From an uncultured Eubacteriales bacterium (GTDB lineage: Bacteria > Bacillota > Clostridia > Oscillospirales > CAG-272): a stretch of DNA of 62,494 bases. Shown here piece after piece: positions 41,765-50,810 of this stretch. Numbering within the stretch: position 1 is the stretch's first letter; every line of letters begins with the position of its first letter. Both the position numbers and the translations under genes were made by a program. A model generated the notes under the pieces. That model saw only the letters and a program-made list of their open reading frames with translations, searched no databases and was not told where the DNA came from. The stretch is from assembly GCA_934378145.1 (NCBI GenBank), contig CAKXXW010000009.1:1-62494 (forward strand), read 5' to 3'.

Positions 41765-42547
41765 CTACTGAATTTTTATTCTTTTCGGGCGCGGAAGATC
41801 CCCGCATCCGGAAAAGACCTTTGCCACTGCCGAAAAAGTCTCCGGATCGTCGGTGACAAAAAGCTCGAGGTCGGGGCTTTCGCACTCTCCCCGATCGATC
41901 GTCGCGGCGAGCTCTCTGCCGCTGTTTATCAGCGCGACCCTTCCGTCGAAATATTCGTCGAAAAAGCTCTCGAGCAGCGGAAAATGCGTACACCCCATAA
42001 TCAGTGTGTCGATGCCCGCCTCCCTCAGAGGCGCAAGATAATAATCGCAGGCGGCAAGGACGGTCTCCCTGCCCCGCTCGCCCGCAAAGCCGTATTCGGC
42101 AAGCGGCACGAACAGCGGACACGCCTCCGCGGTAACGCGGAATTTTTCCCCGAGCCTTCGCTGATACACTCCCGACCTCACGGTAGCCGCAGTGCCGATC
42201 ACGCCGATCCTGCCGTTTTTCGTCGCCCTTTCCGCACCCGCGACCGTGGCGTCGATGACGCCCTCGATATGCACATCGGGGTGCGACTCCCGCAAAGTGT
42301 CGAGCGCCACCGCGCTGACCGTTCCGCAAGCCGCGACGATCTCATCGGCTCCCTGCCGGAGGAGGAAGGATATATCCTCGCCGGCGTACTCCTTTATTTT
42401 TTCCGCCGATCGCGTACCGTAAGGCACCCTGCCCGTATCGCCGAGATAAATTATTTTTTCGTACCGGTTCCTGCCGATGATCTCGCGCAGGACCGTAAGC
42501 CCTCCCACGCCGCTGTCAAACACACCGAGCGTTGCCTTTTGGTTCAT
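41765..42547 (-). CDS. murI: Glutamate racemase
   Basis: Makes D-glutamate for peptidoglycan. 260 residues: GVFDSGVGGLTVLREI, first catalytic Cys in VAACGTVSA, LGDTGRVPYG, and second Cys in IMGCTHFPLL. The first site has ACGT where ACNT is expected, which fits. Ribosome site GAGGAAAT precedes ATG 42547. Downstream spoVAC has its own promoter. Confidence 0.95.
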   Translation of the reverse strand: MNQKATLGVFDSGVGGLTVLREIIGRNRYEKIIYLGDTGRVPYGTRSAEKIKEYAGEDISFLLRQGADEIVAACGTVSAVALDTLRESHPDVHIEGVIDATVAGAERATKNGRIGVIGTAATVRSGVYQRRLGEKFRVTAEACPLFVPLAEYGFAGERGRETVLAACDYYLAPLREAGIDTLIMGCTHFPLLESFFDEYFDGRVALINSGRELAATIDRGECESPDLELFVTDDPETFSAVAKVFSGCGDLPRPKRIKIQ

Positions 42548-42626
42548 ATTTCCTCAGTACCCCTCCGTTTATTGCCAAATAAGACAAATTTTTGTCAAAT
42601 TTTCGTATATTTATGCGTGTAATCTC

Positions 42627-42655
42627 TTGACATCGGTGTAAGAATGTGATACAAT
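42627..42655 (+). promoter_or_regulatory. Promoter of the Cys-rich membrane protein
   Basis: TTGACA (42627-42632), 17 bp, TACAAT (42650-42655). Confidence 0.7.
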
Positions 42656-42697
42656 GAACAGTGTTATGTTAAAAATATATGTGAGGTTCCCCCGATA

Positions 42698-43585
42698 ATG
42701 CAAAAATCCCTTCGCCTTACGACCTCGAAGACGGTAAAGATGCACTACTTCAAGCTGATCTACCGCTCCCTGATCCTTATCTCCACGATACTGCTCTACA
42801 TATTCAACAGGCTCGACCTCATCGACAAGGAAAAATTTCCGATCACCCGTTTCGGCGTTCAGCCCGTGATGCTTGTCATAATCTTCGTGTGCTTCACGGT
42901 CGAGATGGTCATGCGCTACTTCCCCGTCAGGGATGAGAGCATGGGATGTCAGAAGGTATTCAAAAAGAACTACATTCCGTATGAAAACAAGCAGGCTCCG
43001 GAGGAAAAGGGCCTCGGCAAAAGGACGCTCTTCACCGGCGCGGTTTGGGTGGTCTTCAATGTTCTGATCTCGATCCCATACTACCTGCACCTGATCGACC
43101 GCGGGATAATGCTCCTCGTGGCGCTCTGCTTCTCAATATGTGACCTCATCTGCATACTCTTCTACTGTCCGTTCCAGACGCTGATGCTGAAAAACAAGTG
43201 CTGTGTTTCCTGCCGCATTTACAACTGGGATTTCTTCATGATGTTCTCGCCCTTCGCGTTTATGCTCTTTGATCCCGAGATGAATGTCCCCGAAAGAGTC
43301 TTCACCGTGGTACTCTTCGCGCTGGCTGTCGGTCTGCTCGTCAAATGGGAGATCACGCACGCGCGTCATCCCGAATATTTCTCCGAACGCTCGAACCAAA
43401 GGCTTATGTGCGCCTCCTGTACCGAGAGACTCTGCGCAAAGAAGCCTCAGCTCCGCGGATACCTTAAAAAGCACCGCGAGGATTACTTCCTCAAGGGCAA
43501 CCTCGTAGTAAACCGCACGGCATACGAGATAATGAAAAAAGCTGCTGATGAAAAGGTCGCGGATCACACAGACAAAGAAGAATAA
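42698..43585 (+). CDS. Cysteine-rich six-helix membrane protein, unknown
   Basis: 295 residues; not assigned to a known function. About six membrane helices (near 20-40, 55-75, 112-130, 133-155, 172-186, 196-213). Cysteine clusters KCCVSC (about 168-173) and LMCASCTERLC (about 240-250) lie on connecting segments that would be on the same side and could bind a metal or be redox active. C-terminal tail is charged and cytoplasmic by the positive-inside rule. Own promoter and terminator, so a single-gene unit. Confidence 0.8.
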   Translation: MQKSLRLTTSKTVKMHYFKLIYRSLILISTILLYIFNRLDLIDKEKFPITRFGVQPVMLVIIFVCFTVEMVMRYFPVRDESMGCQKVFKKNYIPYENKQAPEEKGLGKRTLFTGAVWVVFNVLISIPYYLHLIDRGIMLLVALCFSICDLICILFYCPFQTLMLKNKCCVSCRIYNWDFFMMFSPFAFMLFDPEMNVPERVFTVVLFALAVGLLVKWEITHARHPEYFSERSNQRLMCASCTERLCAKKPQLRGYLKKHREDYFLKGNLVVNRTAYEIMKKAADEKVADHTDKEE

Positions 43586-43601
43586 AATCACCTATATATT
43601 T

Positions 43602-43633
43602 CCGGGGACTGCCTAGGCAGTCCCCGGCTTTAT
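43602..43633 (+). terminator. Terminator, perfect 26-bp palindrome
   Basis: 43602-43627 is a perfect palindrome (CCGGGGACTGCCT and its complement), followed by CTTTATTTTT. Serves both the plus gene and the convergent ABC operon ending at 43636. Confidence 0.85.
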
Positions 43634-43635
43634 TT

Positions 43636-44643
43636 TTATCTTGAGCCTTTATCGTAAGGCACACCCTCGGCTTTGGGGGCGCGCGACTTCTTCGATGTGA
43701 AGGCAAGCACCACAAGCACCACGATGTAGGGTATCATATTGTAGAAATACACGGGGAGATTCAGCGATTCGAGGAGCTTTACCTCGTTGCCTCCGATATT
43801 TATCGAAAGCTGCTTGTAGATGACTCCAAGGCATTTCAGGAATCCGAAGAGCAACGCACCGAGCGCTATTCCGAAGGGCTTCCAGTTGCCGAATATCATT
43901 ATGGCAAGAGCAAGGAATCCCATGCCCTCGACGGCCCCGCTCGCCGTTCCGTTCGTGACCGTCGCGATGTAGACATAGCCGCCGAAGCCGGCAAGCGCTC
44001 CCGACACCGTCGTGCCGAGGTATCTCATCTTCGTGACATTGATACCGACGCTGTTCGCCGCCTGCGGATGCTCGCCGCAAGCCCTCAGCCGCAGTCCGGT
44101 CTTCGTCTTGTACATATAGATCGAGAAGATTATGAATATCGCTATCGAGATATAGGTCGATATGTACGCCTTGTCGAAGAATATCTTTCCGATGCTGCCG
44201 AGTCCGTCGTTACGGATAACATAGCCGAAGTCGACATTCTGACCGTTGCTTCCCTTCACTATCGTCATCTCGAGCTTATCCTGCATGGTGAAGACCTTTA
44301 TCAGGAAGAGCGAGATCGCGGGTGCGAGAAGGTTCAGTGCAGTGCCGGCTATCGTCTGATCGGCATTGAGGTTTATCGCCGAGAAGGACAACAGGAGCGA
44401 GAACGCAGCCCCCGCCACAGCCGCCGTTATCATAGCGAGGATAAAGGTCGTCTGCGGATGGTCGGCAAACCACGGAATGTTCCGTATATTGAGTGCGAAT
44501 ACGGCTCCTATGAAGGCGCCGAAGATCATGATACCGTCAAGAGCTATATTGATGATACCGCTCCGCTCGGCATACATACCCGCGAGCGCCACGATAAGCA
44601 GCGGGATCGTGAATACAAGGGTTTTCTGAAGTAAGAATACCAT
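43636..44643 (-). CDS. Nucleoside ABC transporter permease (second, NupQ/YufQ-like)
   Basis: 335 residues, BPD_transp_2 type permease with 8-10 helices. Start LLIVALAGMYAERSGIINIALDGIMIFGA is the usual EAA-less signature of the BMP-family transporters. Two permeases, an ATPase and a BMP lipoprotein occur together (43636-48758), as in the guanosine/nucleoside importers of Bacillota. Starts 2 bp after the stop of the other permease. Confidence 0.93.
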   Translation of the reverse strand: MVFLLQKTLVFTIPLLIVALAGMYAERSGIINIALDGIMIFGAFIGAVFALNIRNIPWFADHPQTTFILAMITAAVAGAAFSLLLSFSAINLNADQTIAGTALNLLAPAISLFLIKVFTMQDKLEMTIVKGSNGQNVDFGYVIRNDGLGSIGKIFFDKAYISTYISIAIFIIFSIYMYKTKTGLRLRACGEHPQAANSVGINVTKMRYLGTTVSGALAGFGGYVYIATVTNGTASGAVEGMGFLALAIMIFGNWKPFGIALGALLFGFLKCLGVIYKQLSINIGGNEVKLLESLNLPVYFYNMIPYIVVLVVLAFTSKKSRAPKAEGVPYDKGSR

Positions 44644-44645
44644 AG

Positions 44646-45896
44646 TCAGACCTCCTTGCCGCCGTCGCCGGGCTTAGCATCCGCCGACGATGCTTCATGC
44701 TTTTTCTTTCTTCCGGCGAGCCATTTGTCGATAACGACATCCTTTATGAACTTTGAGAAGCCCGCGAAGTATATTATGATCGCAATTATGAGCTGCGAGA
44801 CATATTCATTGAACGCCGTCTGCCCCGTGAGGTTCGAGCCTCCCGCGCTGATGTACCTGAGGAATATGGCGCTGAAGACCGTTCCGATCGGGTTGCATCC
44901 GCCGAGCAGTGCCGCCGGAATACCGTTGAATCCGACATCGGGAAGCGACTGATAGACCTCCCACTTGAAGTCCTGATGTCCGTTGAGGCACCAAAGCGCC
45001 GCACCGCACGCGGCAAGGCCTCCGGCTATCGCCATCGAGAGCATTATGTTGCGCTTTTCGTTCATACCGGCGTACTTTGAGGCATTCTTGTTGAAGCCGC
45101 ACGCCTTAAGCTCGAATCCGAAGGTAGTCTTGTTCAGCATTATGTAAAGCACAACCGCGATCGCGACCGCAATGAAAATGCTTATATCCATATAGGAAGT
45201 CAGCGAGCCGTCCGAGAAGAGCTTCTCGAGTCCGAGTGTCGGCGTCATTACATTGTTCGCCGCAGTCTTCTTTATGAAGTTCATCTTCGTCTCGGCGACA
45301 TTGATGAACTGACTTCCGGCGAAGACCCAGCTCACGATATTCGCCGCGATCCAGTTGGTCATGATACATACGATGACCTCGTTCACGCCGAGCAGCCCCT
45401 TGAAAAGTCCGGGGATCATTCCCCATATCATACCGAATGCGATTCCGGTAAGGAGCGCCAGAAGCCATACGAGTATCGGCGGAACGACATTCGTCGGCAT
45501 CGAGAGAGCAACGAGAAGGCTCCCCATAGCTCCCATGAGGTACTGCCCCGGTGCACCGATGTTGAAGAGTCCCGTCTTGAATGCGAGCGCGACCGAAAGT
45601 CCGGTCATTATCAGCGGCGTGCAGCTGAAGAGCATATTGCCGAGCTGATAGAGCGCGTCGCCGCGGTTTCCCGCCGAGAAAGGACCGCCGAGGATTATCA
45701 GAAGTCCCTTGAAGGAATCGGCAAAGTTTATATCCTCCGATGTGACCGAGAGGATGAACAGCACGATGAAGCCGACGACAAAACCGCCGAGGATACATAT
45801 GAGCGAGGACATGACGGATTTCACGCCCGGACGGGCGATAAAGTTCTTCAGCCAAACGCTGAACGGCTTTTTTTCCTTTACTGCGTCCTTTTTCAT
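44646..45896 (-). CDS. Nucleoside ABC transporter permease (first, NupP/YufP-like)
   Basis: 416 residues, same family as the following permease, with a longer N-terminal cytoplasmic part. Contains TGLSVALAFKTGLFNIGAPGQ, typical for the subunit next to the ATPase gene. Overlaps the ATPase stop by ATGA. Confidence 0.93.
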   Translation of the reverse strand: MKKDAVKEKKPFSVWLKNFIARPGVKSVMSSLICILGGFVVGFIVLFILSVTSEDINFADSFKGLLIILGGPFSAGNRGDALYQLGNMLFSCTPLIMTGLSVALAFKTGLFNIGAPGQYLMGAMGSLLVALSMPTNVVPPILVWLLALLTGIAFGMIWGMIPGLFKGLLGVNEVIVCIMTNWIAANIVSWVFAGSQFINVAETKMNFIKKTAANNVMTPTLGLEKLFSDGSLTSYMDISIFIAVAIAVVLYIMLNKTTFGFELKACGFNKNASKYAGMNEKRNIMLSMAIAGGLAACGAALWCLNGHQDFKWEVYQSLPDVGFNGIPAALLGGCNPIGTVFSAIFLRYISAGGSNLTGQTAFNEYVSQLIIAIIIYFAGFSKFIKDVVIDKWLAGRKKKHEASSADAKPGDGGKEV

Positions 45897-47470
45897 TCCG
45901 CATCAGCCTCCTTCTTCGTGTCTTTTCTTCCGGCGCCTGCCATGTAAAGTCCAAGCTCCTGCGGCGTCGTCTTCTTCGGGTCGAATTCGCCGACTATCTC
46001 GCCCTCGTACATAACGAGGATCCGGTCGGCAAGGTTCATAACTTCGTCGAGTTCGAACGAAACGAGCAGGACTCCGACTCCCGCGTCGCGTGATCGCACG
46101 ATATTCTTATGAATGTTCTCGATAGCTCCGACATCGAGTCCGCGCGTCGGCTGCATCGCCACAAGGAGCGAATGTCTGCGGTCAAATTCCCGCGCGATGA
46201 TAGCCTTCTGCTGATTTCCGCCCGACATAGACCTCACGGTCGTCGCCGCGCCCTGACCCGACCTTATATCGTACTCTTCTATAAGGTGATCGGCGTACTT
46301 TCTCACTTCGTCCGACCTGATGAAACCGTTCTTCTGAAATTCGGGTTCAAAATACCTCTGAAGCACAAGGTTATCCTTGAGATCGTAGTCGAGTATCAGT
46401 CCGTGCTTGTGGCGGTCCTCGGGGACATGGCTCATTCCGTGGGTGTTCCGGTACCTTATGCCGAGGTGCGTGACATCCTTTCCGCAGAGCGTGATCGTAC
46501 CCGACGAGGACTTCTCGAGTCCCGTTATAGCCTGCACAAGTTCGCTCTGACCGTTTCCGTCGATGCCCGCGATGCTGACTATCTCGCCCGCCCGGACATC
46601 AAACGACACGCCGTTGACTACATTCTTCTTATGCAGGTGGCTCTTCACGCAGAGATCCCGCACCGAAAGCACGGTGTCGCCGACCTTTGCCGGAGCCTTC
46701 TCGGTGACAAAGCTCACATGCCGTCCGACCATCATATCGGAAAGCTCTTCCTTGTTCGTGTCGGCAATATTCACGGTCGCAATGTACTTGCCCTTGCGAA
46801 GGACGGTACACCTGTCGGCGACCGCCATGATCTCGTTCAGCTTGTGGGTGATGAAGAGTATCGACTTGCCTTCCTTCGCAAGCCCGCGCATGATCTCCAT
46901 CAGCTCGGTGATCTCCTGAGGTGTAAGCACCGCCGTCGGTTCATCGAAGATAAGTATCTCGTTTTCGCGGTAGAGCATCTTAAGGATCTCTGTCCTCTGT
47001 TGCATACCGACCGTGATGTCCTCGACAAGAGCGTCGGGGTCAACATTCAGCCCGTAAGCCTCCGAAAGCGCCACGACCTTTTCCCTTGCCTGCTTTTTTG
47101 ATAGGAAGCCGAACTTGTTCGGCTCGACTCCGAGGATGATGTTGTCAAGCACCGAAAAAACATCGACCAGCTTGAAATGCTGATGCACCATTCCGATGCC
47201 GAGCGCGTTCGCATCGTTGGGGTCTTTTATCTGAACGACCTTGCCGTCCTTGAGTATCTCTCCCTCTTCGGGCTGATAAAGTCCGAAAAGAACGCTCATA
47301 AGCGTCGATTTTCCGGCTCCGTTTTCGCCGAGGAGCGCGTGTATCTCTCCGCGCTTCAGGCACAGAGTCACATCGTCGTTTGCGATGATGCCCGGAAAGC
47401 GCTTTGTGATATGGCGCATCTCGATTATGTATTCGGAGCCGCCGCCGTGCGCTTTGATCTCTTCACTCAT
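45893..47470 (-). CDS. Nucleoside ABC transporter ATPase (two NBDs)
   Basis: 525 residues. First domain: Walker A GENGAGKST, signature VGMQQRTEIL (unusual for LSGGQ), Walker B ILIFDEPTAVL. Second domain: degenerate Walker A GIDGNGQSE and intact signature SGGNQQKAIIARE. This asymmetry is the rule for RbsA/NupO-type ATPases. Energises uptake through the two permeases. Confidence 0.95.
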   Translation of the reverse strand: MSEEIKAHGGGSEYIIEMRHITKRFPGIIANDDVTLCLKRGEIHALLGENGAGKSTLMSVLFGLYQPEEGEILKDGKVVQIKDPNDANALGIGMVHQHFKLVDVFSVLDNIILGVEPNKFGFLSKKQAREKVVALSEAYGLNVDPDALVEDITVGMQQRTEILKMLYRENEILIFDEPTAVLTPQEITELMEIMRGLAKEGKSILFITHKLNEIMAVADRCTVLRKGKYIATVNIADTNKEELSDMMVGRHVSFVTEKAPAKVGDTVLSVRDLCVKSHLHKKNVVNGVSFDVRAGEIVSIAGIDGNGQSELVQAITGLEKSSSGTITLCGKDVTHLGIRYRNTHGMSHVPEDRHKHGLILDYDLKDNLVLQRYFEPEFQKNGFIRSDEVRKYADHLIEEYDIRSGQGAATTVRSMSGGNQQKAIIAREFDRRHSLLVAMQPTRGLDVGAIENIHKNIVRSRDAGVGVLLVSFELDEVMNLADRILVMYEGEIVGEFDPKKTTPQELGLYMAGAGRKDTKKEADAE

Positions 47471-47575
47471 AGGAAACCTCCCGAGACTAAATTGATTTTA
47501 TGTCTTTCCCTTTTGCCGGAGCCGAAAAGCGCGGCGCCCGCAAAAAGGAAAGAAGCATTTATATTAAGTACGCAG

Positions 47576-47602
47576 GGGCGGCGGACAAGCCGCTGCCCCT
47601 GC
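47576..47602 (-). promoter_or_regulatory. Hairpin between BMP lipoprotein and ATPase genes
   Basis: GGGGCAGCGG...CCGCCGCCCC stem in the 157-bp gap. Positioned to dampen read-through or protect the upstream bmp message, giving more binding protein than transporter, as is common in ABC operons. The T run lies on the plus strand, so it is not a clean minus-strand terminator. Confidence 0.4.
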
Positions 47603-47627
47603 CTTTTTTTATCGACAGAAATTTCTA

Positions 47628-48758
47628 TTATTTCTCGAAGTCGACAGTGACCTTTTCAATGCCCTTGAGCCAATCGCCGTTGTTTGCGTCGGCGGGAACA
47701 TCAGCCTTCGGGACGATCTCGCCCTTGGCTATCTTTTCGAGAACAGCCTTGTACTGCTCGACGGTGAAGTTCTTGAGGCTCCAGCTCTCGGTAGGAAGAC
47801 CGGTAGCATTCTCGGCAGCGCCGAGGTTCTGGGTCTTTCCGCCAAGCTCCGCATCCCACTTGCCGTCGTAGAACTGACCGAGAACTCTCTCAACAGAGAC
47901 GGCAAGTCCCTTGACTGCGCTGGTGATGACCTGAGTCGATTCGCCCGACTGGTCGACATCGACGCCGATGATCTTCGCGTTGGTGTTCTCGGCAGCAGCC
48001 GACTTGACAGAGCTGAACATCGATCCGCCGCAGGCGAATACGACCTCTGTACCGGAGTTATACCAACCCGAGATCTGAGTCTGAAGATCGGGGGAAGCCG
48101 AGAAGGTCGAGCCGTACTTGTAGCTGTACTTCATGGTGACTTCAACACCCTTTTCCTTCGCAGCGGCGCTCGCGCCCTGAACGAAGCCGTATCCGAAACG
48201 GTTGCAGGCGGGGTTTGCTCCGCCGCCGCCGCCCGTATAACCGAGCTTGGTGTAGCCTTCCATTACGGCAGCATAGCCGGCAAGGTATCCGGACTCCTGC
48301 TCCTTATAAACGATAGCGGTAACGTTCTTGAGGGGCGTTCCGTTGTCGTTGCCCTTTTCATCGACGGAGTCGGTGAGCGACCAACCGTCAACGAAGATGA
48401 ACTTTACATTGGGATTTTCCTTGGCGACCTGGCGCAAAGCCGATGCCTGAAGGTATCCTGCCGCAACAACGATCTTTGCACCGTTGTTGATAGCGGTCTT
48501 CATAGCGGAAACGCGGTCATTGTCAGAAGCATCGGAGCCGTTTGCGGGCTGATAGTACTTATAGGTAAGGTTGTGATCCTTCGCGTACTTCTCGGCACCC
48601 TCGTGAGTACCCTGGTTGAAGCCCTTGTCCATAAGCTGACCGACATCGGTCACGAACGCGATCTCGTACTTTTCGCCGCCGGTGCAGGACGCGAGCATAA
48701 ATGTGCAGGCGCCGACGACCATGCAGAGACACAAGATCATACTGACGATTTTCTTCAT
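47628..48758 (-). CDS. BMP-family nucleoside-binding lipoprotein
   Basis: 376 residues. Signal peptide with lipobox ending ...FMLASC; mature part starts GGEKYEIAFVTDVGQLMDKGFNQG, the BMP/PnrA signature. Binds purine nucleosides in known members. ATG 48758 has ribosome site GGAGAG. Own promoter with an operator-like dyad; followed by the ATPase and permeases. Confidence 0.94.
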   Translation of the reverse strand: MKKIVSMILCLCMVVGACTFMLASCTGGEKYEIAFVTDVGQLMDKGFNQGTHEGAEKYAKDHNLTYKYYQPANGSDASDNDRVSAMKTAINNGAKIVVAAGYLQASALRQVAKENPNVKFIFVDGWSLTDSVDEKGNDNGTPLKNVTAIVYKEQESGYLAGYAAVMEGYTKLGYTGGGGGANPACNRFGYGFVQGASAAAKEKGVEVTMKYSYKYGSTFSASPDLQTQISGWYNSGTEVVFACGGSMFSSVKSAAAENTNAKIIGVDVDQSGESTQVITSAVKGLAVSVERVLGQFYDGKWDAELGGKTQNLGAAENATGLPTESWSLKNFTVEQYKAVLEKIAKGEIVPKADVPADANNGDWLKGIEKVTVDFEK

Positions 48759-48818
48759 AGCATTCTCTCCTGTTTGTTGGGATATATCCCTTAATTTAGG
48801 TGTTTTCACACCTTGACC

Positions 48819-48847
48819 ATTTTAACACAAACAATGTGTTAAGTCAA
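48819..48847 (-). promoter_or_regulatory. Promoter of the nucleoside transporter operon
   Basis: Minus strand TTGACT (48842-48847), 17 bp, TAAAAT (48819-48824). Confidence 0.75.
48822..48842. promoter_or_regulatory. Operator-like dyad in the bmp promoter
   Basis: TTAACACA, 5-bp centre AACAA, TGTGTTAA: perfect 8-bp arms filling the spacer between -35 and -10. Such placement suits a repressor. The cognate regulator is not in the window. Confidence 0.6.
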
Positions 48848-48902
48848 TAGGTTTTTTGTCTTTATTCTCAAAAAATGCCGCAGATCACGGATTTTTTCCG
48901 TA

Positions 48903-50069
48903 TTATTTATCAAGGCAAAGGTCAAGGAAGCTCGTTCCCGCCGTCTCGCCCTGCGGAACTCCGAGAATATCGAGGACCGTTGCCGAAATATCCGCGAAGG
49001 TCTTTCTCGTTCCGAGGTCGACGCCTTTCCTGAGCTTCTTTCCGACAAAGATCATCGGCGTATATTCCCTTGAATGGTCGGTCGAGGGGGTGGAGGGGTC
49101 ACAGCCGTGGTCGGCTGTGATGATGAGGTAATCATCCTCCTTCATCTTCGGCAGGAACTCTCCGAGCCTTCTGTCAAACGCAGTCATCGCGGCGGCATAT
49201 CCCGGGACATCGTTCCTGTGACCGTAGGTCATATCGAAATCGACGAGGTTCACAAAGCAGAGTCCGGTGAAATCCCTCTCTGCGATAGCCATGGTCTTAT
49301 CCATACCGTCCTCATTGTTGACGGTACGGTTACACTCGCTCATGCCTCTTCCGGCGAAGATATCATAGATCTTTCCGACCGGAATGCTCGCAAGTCCGGC
49401 TTCCTTCACAAGGTCGGGCATAGTCTTCTTCGGAGGCTCGAGCGAGAAATCGTGCCTGCGCGGTGTCCTCTGATAGGGCCACTCACCGGTAAAGGGTCTC
49501 GCTATGACCCTTCCGACGCCGTGCTTACCGACAAGGAGCTTTCGCGCGATCTCACAGTAGCGATAAAGCTCCTCGACCGGCACAAGATCCTCGTGCGCGG
49601 CTATCTGAAAAACGCTGTCGGCGGAGGTGTAGACTATCAGCTTACCGGTCGCAAGCTGCTCGCGCCCGTAGTCGCGGATGACATCCGTTCCGGAATAGGG
49701 CAGGTTGCAAAGCACTCCCCTTCCCGTCAGGCGCGAAAACTCGTCGATGACCTCTGCGGGGAAGCCGTGCGGGTAGGTCGGCAGAGGATCCTTCGAGATA
49801 AGCCCCGAGATCTCCCAGTGTCCGATCGTCGTATCCTTGCCCATAGACGCCTCGGTCATTCTTGCAAAGCAGGCAGTCGGCGAAGCGACTCCGCCTCCGA
49901 CGCCCTCGATATTGAAAAGCCCGAGCGAGGCAAGGTTCGGACAGTCAAAGTGCGGATCGTGCCTTATAGCGCCGAGAGTGTTGCTCCCCTCATCGTGAAA
50001 GAGCGCGGCATCGGGAGCCTCTCCGATACCCATACTGTCCATTACGATAATGAAAACTCTCTTTCCCAT
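48903..50069 (-). CDS. deoB: Phosphopentomutase
   Basis: Interconverts (deoxy)ribose 1- and 5-phosphate. 388 residues, alkaline-phosphatase superfamily. Metal residues in VMDSMGIGEAPDA, the phosphorylated Thr in GKDTTIGHWEI, DFDMTYGHRND and ADHGCDPSTPSTDHSRE. Between deoD and the nucleoside transporter. Confidence 0.96.
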   Translation of the reverse strand: MGKRVFIIVMDSMGIGEAPDAALFHDEGSNTLGAIRHDPHFDCPNLASLGLFNIEGVGGGVASPTACFARMTEASMGKDTTIGHWEISGLISKDPLPTYPHGFPAEVIDEFSRLTGRGVLCNLPYSGTDVIRDYGREQLATGKLIVYTSADSVFQIAAHEDLVPVEELYRYCEIARKLLVGKHGVGRVIARPFTGEWPYQRTPRRHDFSLEPPKKTMPDLVKEAGLASIPVGKIYDIFAGRGMSECNRTVNNEDGMDKTMAIAERDFTGLCFVNLVDFDMTYGHRNDVPGYAAAMTAFDRRLGEFLPKMKEDDYLIITADHGCDPSTPSTDHSREYTPMIFVGKKLRKGVDLGTRKTFADISATVLDILGVPQGETAGTSFLDLCLDK

Positions 50070-50074
50070 AGCCT

Positions 50075-50785
50075 TTACGCCTCCGCGATCTCAAGTGCGA
50101 CCTTCATCATGGCGGTGAAGGAATTCTGCCTTTCCTCGGCGGTCGTGATCTCGGGAGAGACGAAGGAATCGCTCACCGTGCAGATGCAGAGAGCCTTCTT
50201 CTTCGCCCTTGCGGCGTTGCAGTAGAGTGCCGCAGATTCCATCTCGACTCCGAGAACGCCCATCTTCGCCCATTCCATTCCCGAATTCGCGTCGTCATAG
50301 AAGGTATCGGACGAGAAGATGTTTCCTACCTTATAATTAAGTCCGAGCTTTTCGCACTCATCTGCGGCGCGGCGGACGAGCGAGAAGTCGGCTATCGGGC
50401 AGAATGTACCCGGCAGGCGGTACTGCATCGCGTAGTTGCCGTTCGTGCAGGCGCCCATGGCGATGATTATATCGCGGACATGAAGCTCGGGGTCGAAGGA
50501 GCCGCACGATCCGACGCGGATTATGCTCTCGACTCCGTAGAAGTTGAAAAGCTCGTATGAATAGATGCCTATCGCCGGCTGACCCATTCCCGAAGCCATG
50601 ACCGACACGCGCTTGCCGTTATAGTAGCCCGTGTAGCCCTGAACGCCCCTTACATTGTTTACAAGGGTCGCGTTCTCAAGGAAATTTTCGGCGATGAACT
50701 TTGATCTCAGGGGGTCGCCGGGCATCAGCACCGTTTTCGCGAAATCCCCCGCCTTTGCGGTAATGTGAGGTGTCGGAATTGACAT
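50075..50785 (-). CDS. deoD: Purine-nucleoside phosphorylase, DeoD type
   Basis: Splits purine (deoxy)nucleosides to base and (deoxy)ribose 1-phosphate. 236 residues, hexameric class: PTPHITAKAGDFAKTVLMPGDP, RVGSCGSFDPELHVRD, GVEMESAALYCNAA, and the catalytic Asp in TVSDSF. Ribosome site AAAAGGAGC before ATG 50785. 5 bp before deoB. Confidence 0.96.
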   Translation of the reverse strand: MSIPTPHITAKAGDFAKTVLMPGDPLRSKFIAENFLENATLVNNVRGVQGYTGYYNGKRVSVMASGMGQPAIGIYSYELFNFYGVESIIRVGSCGSFDPELHVRDIIIAMGACTNGNYAMQYRLPGTFCPIADFSLVRRAADECEKLGLNYKVGNIFSSDTFYDDANSGMEWAKMGVLGVEMESAALYCNAARAKKKALCICTVSDSFVSPEITTAEERQNSFTAMMKVALEIAEA

Positions 50786-50810
50786 AATGTTCTGCTCCTT
50801 TTCTTAAAGT

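Noticed and set aside
48759..48818. Purine riboswitch before the nucleoside importer
   Set aside because: The leader is about 60 nt and holds only two short stems (AGGTGT/ACACCT and GGGATATATCCC); no aptamer can fit.
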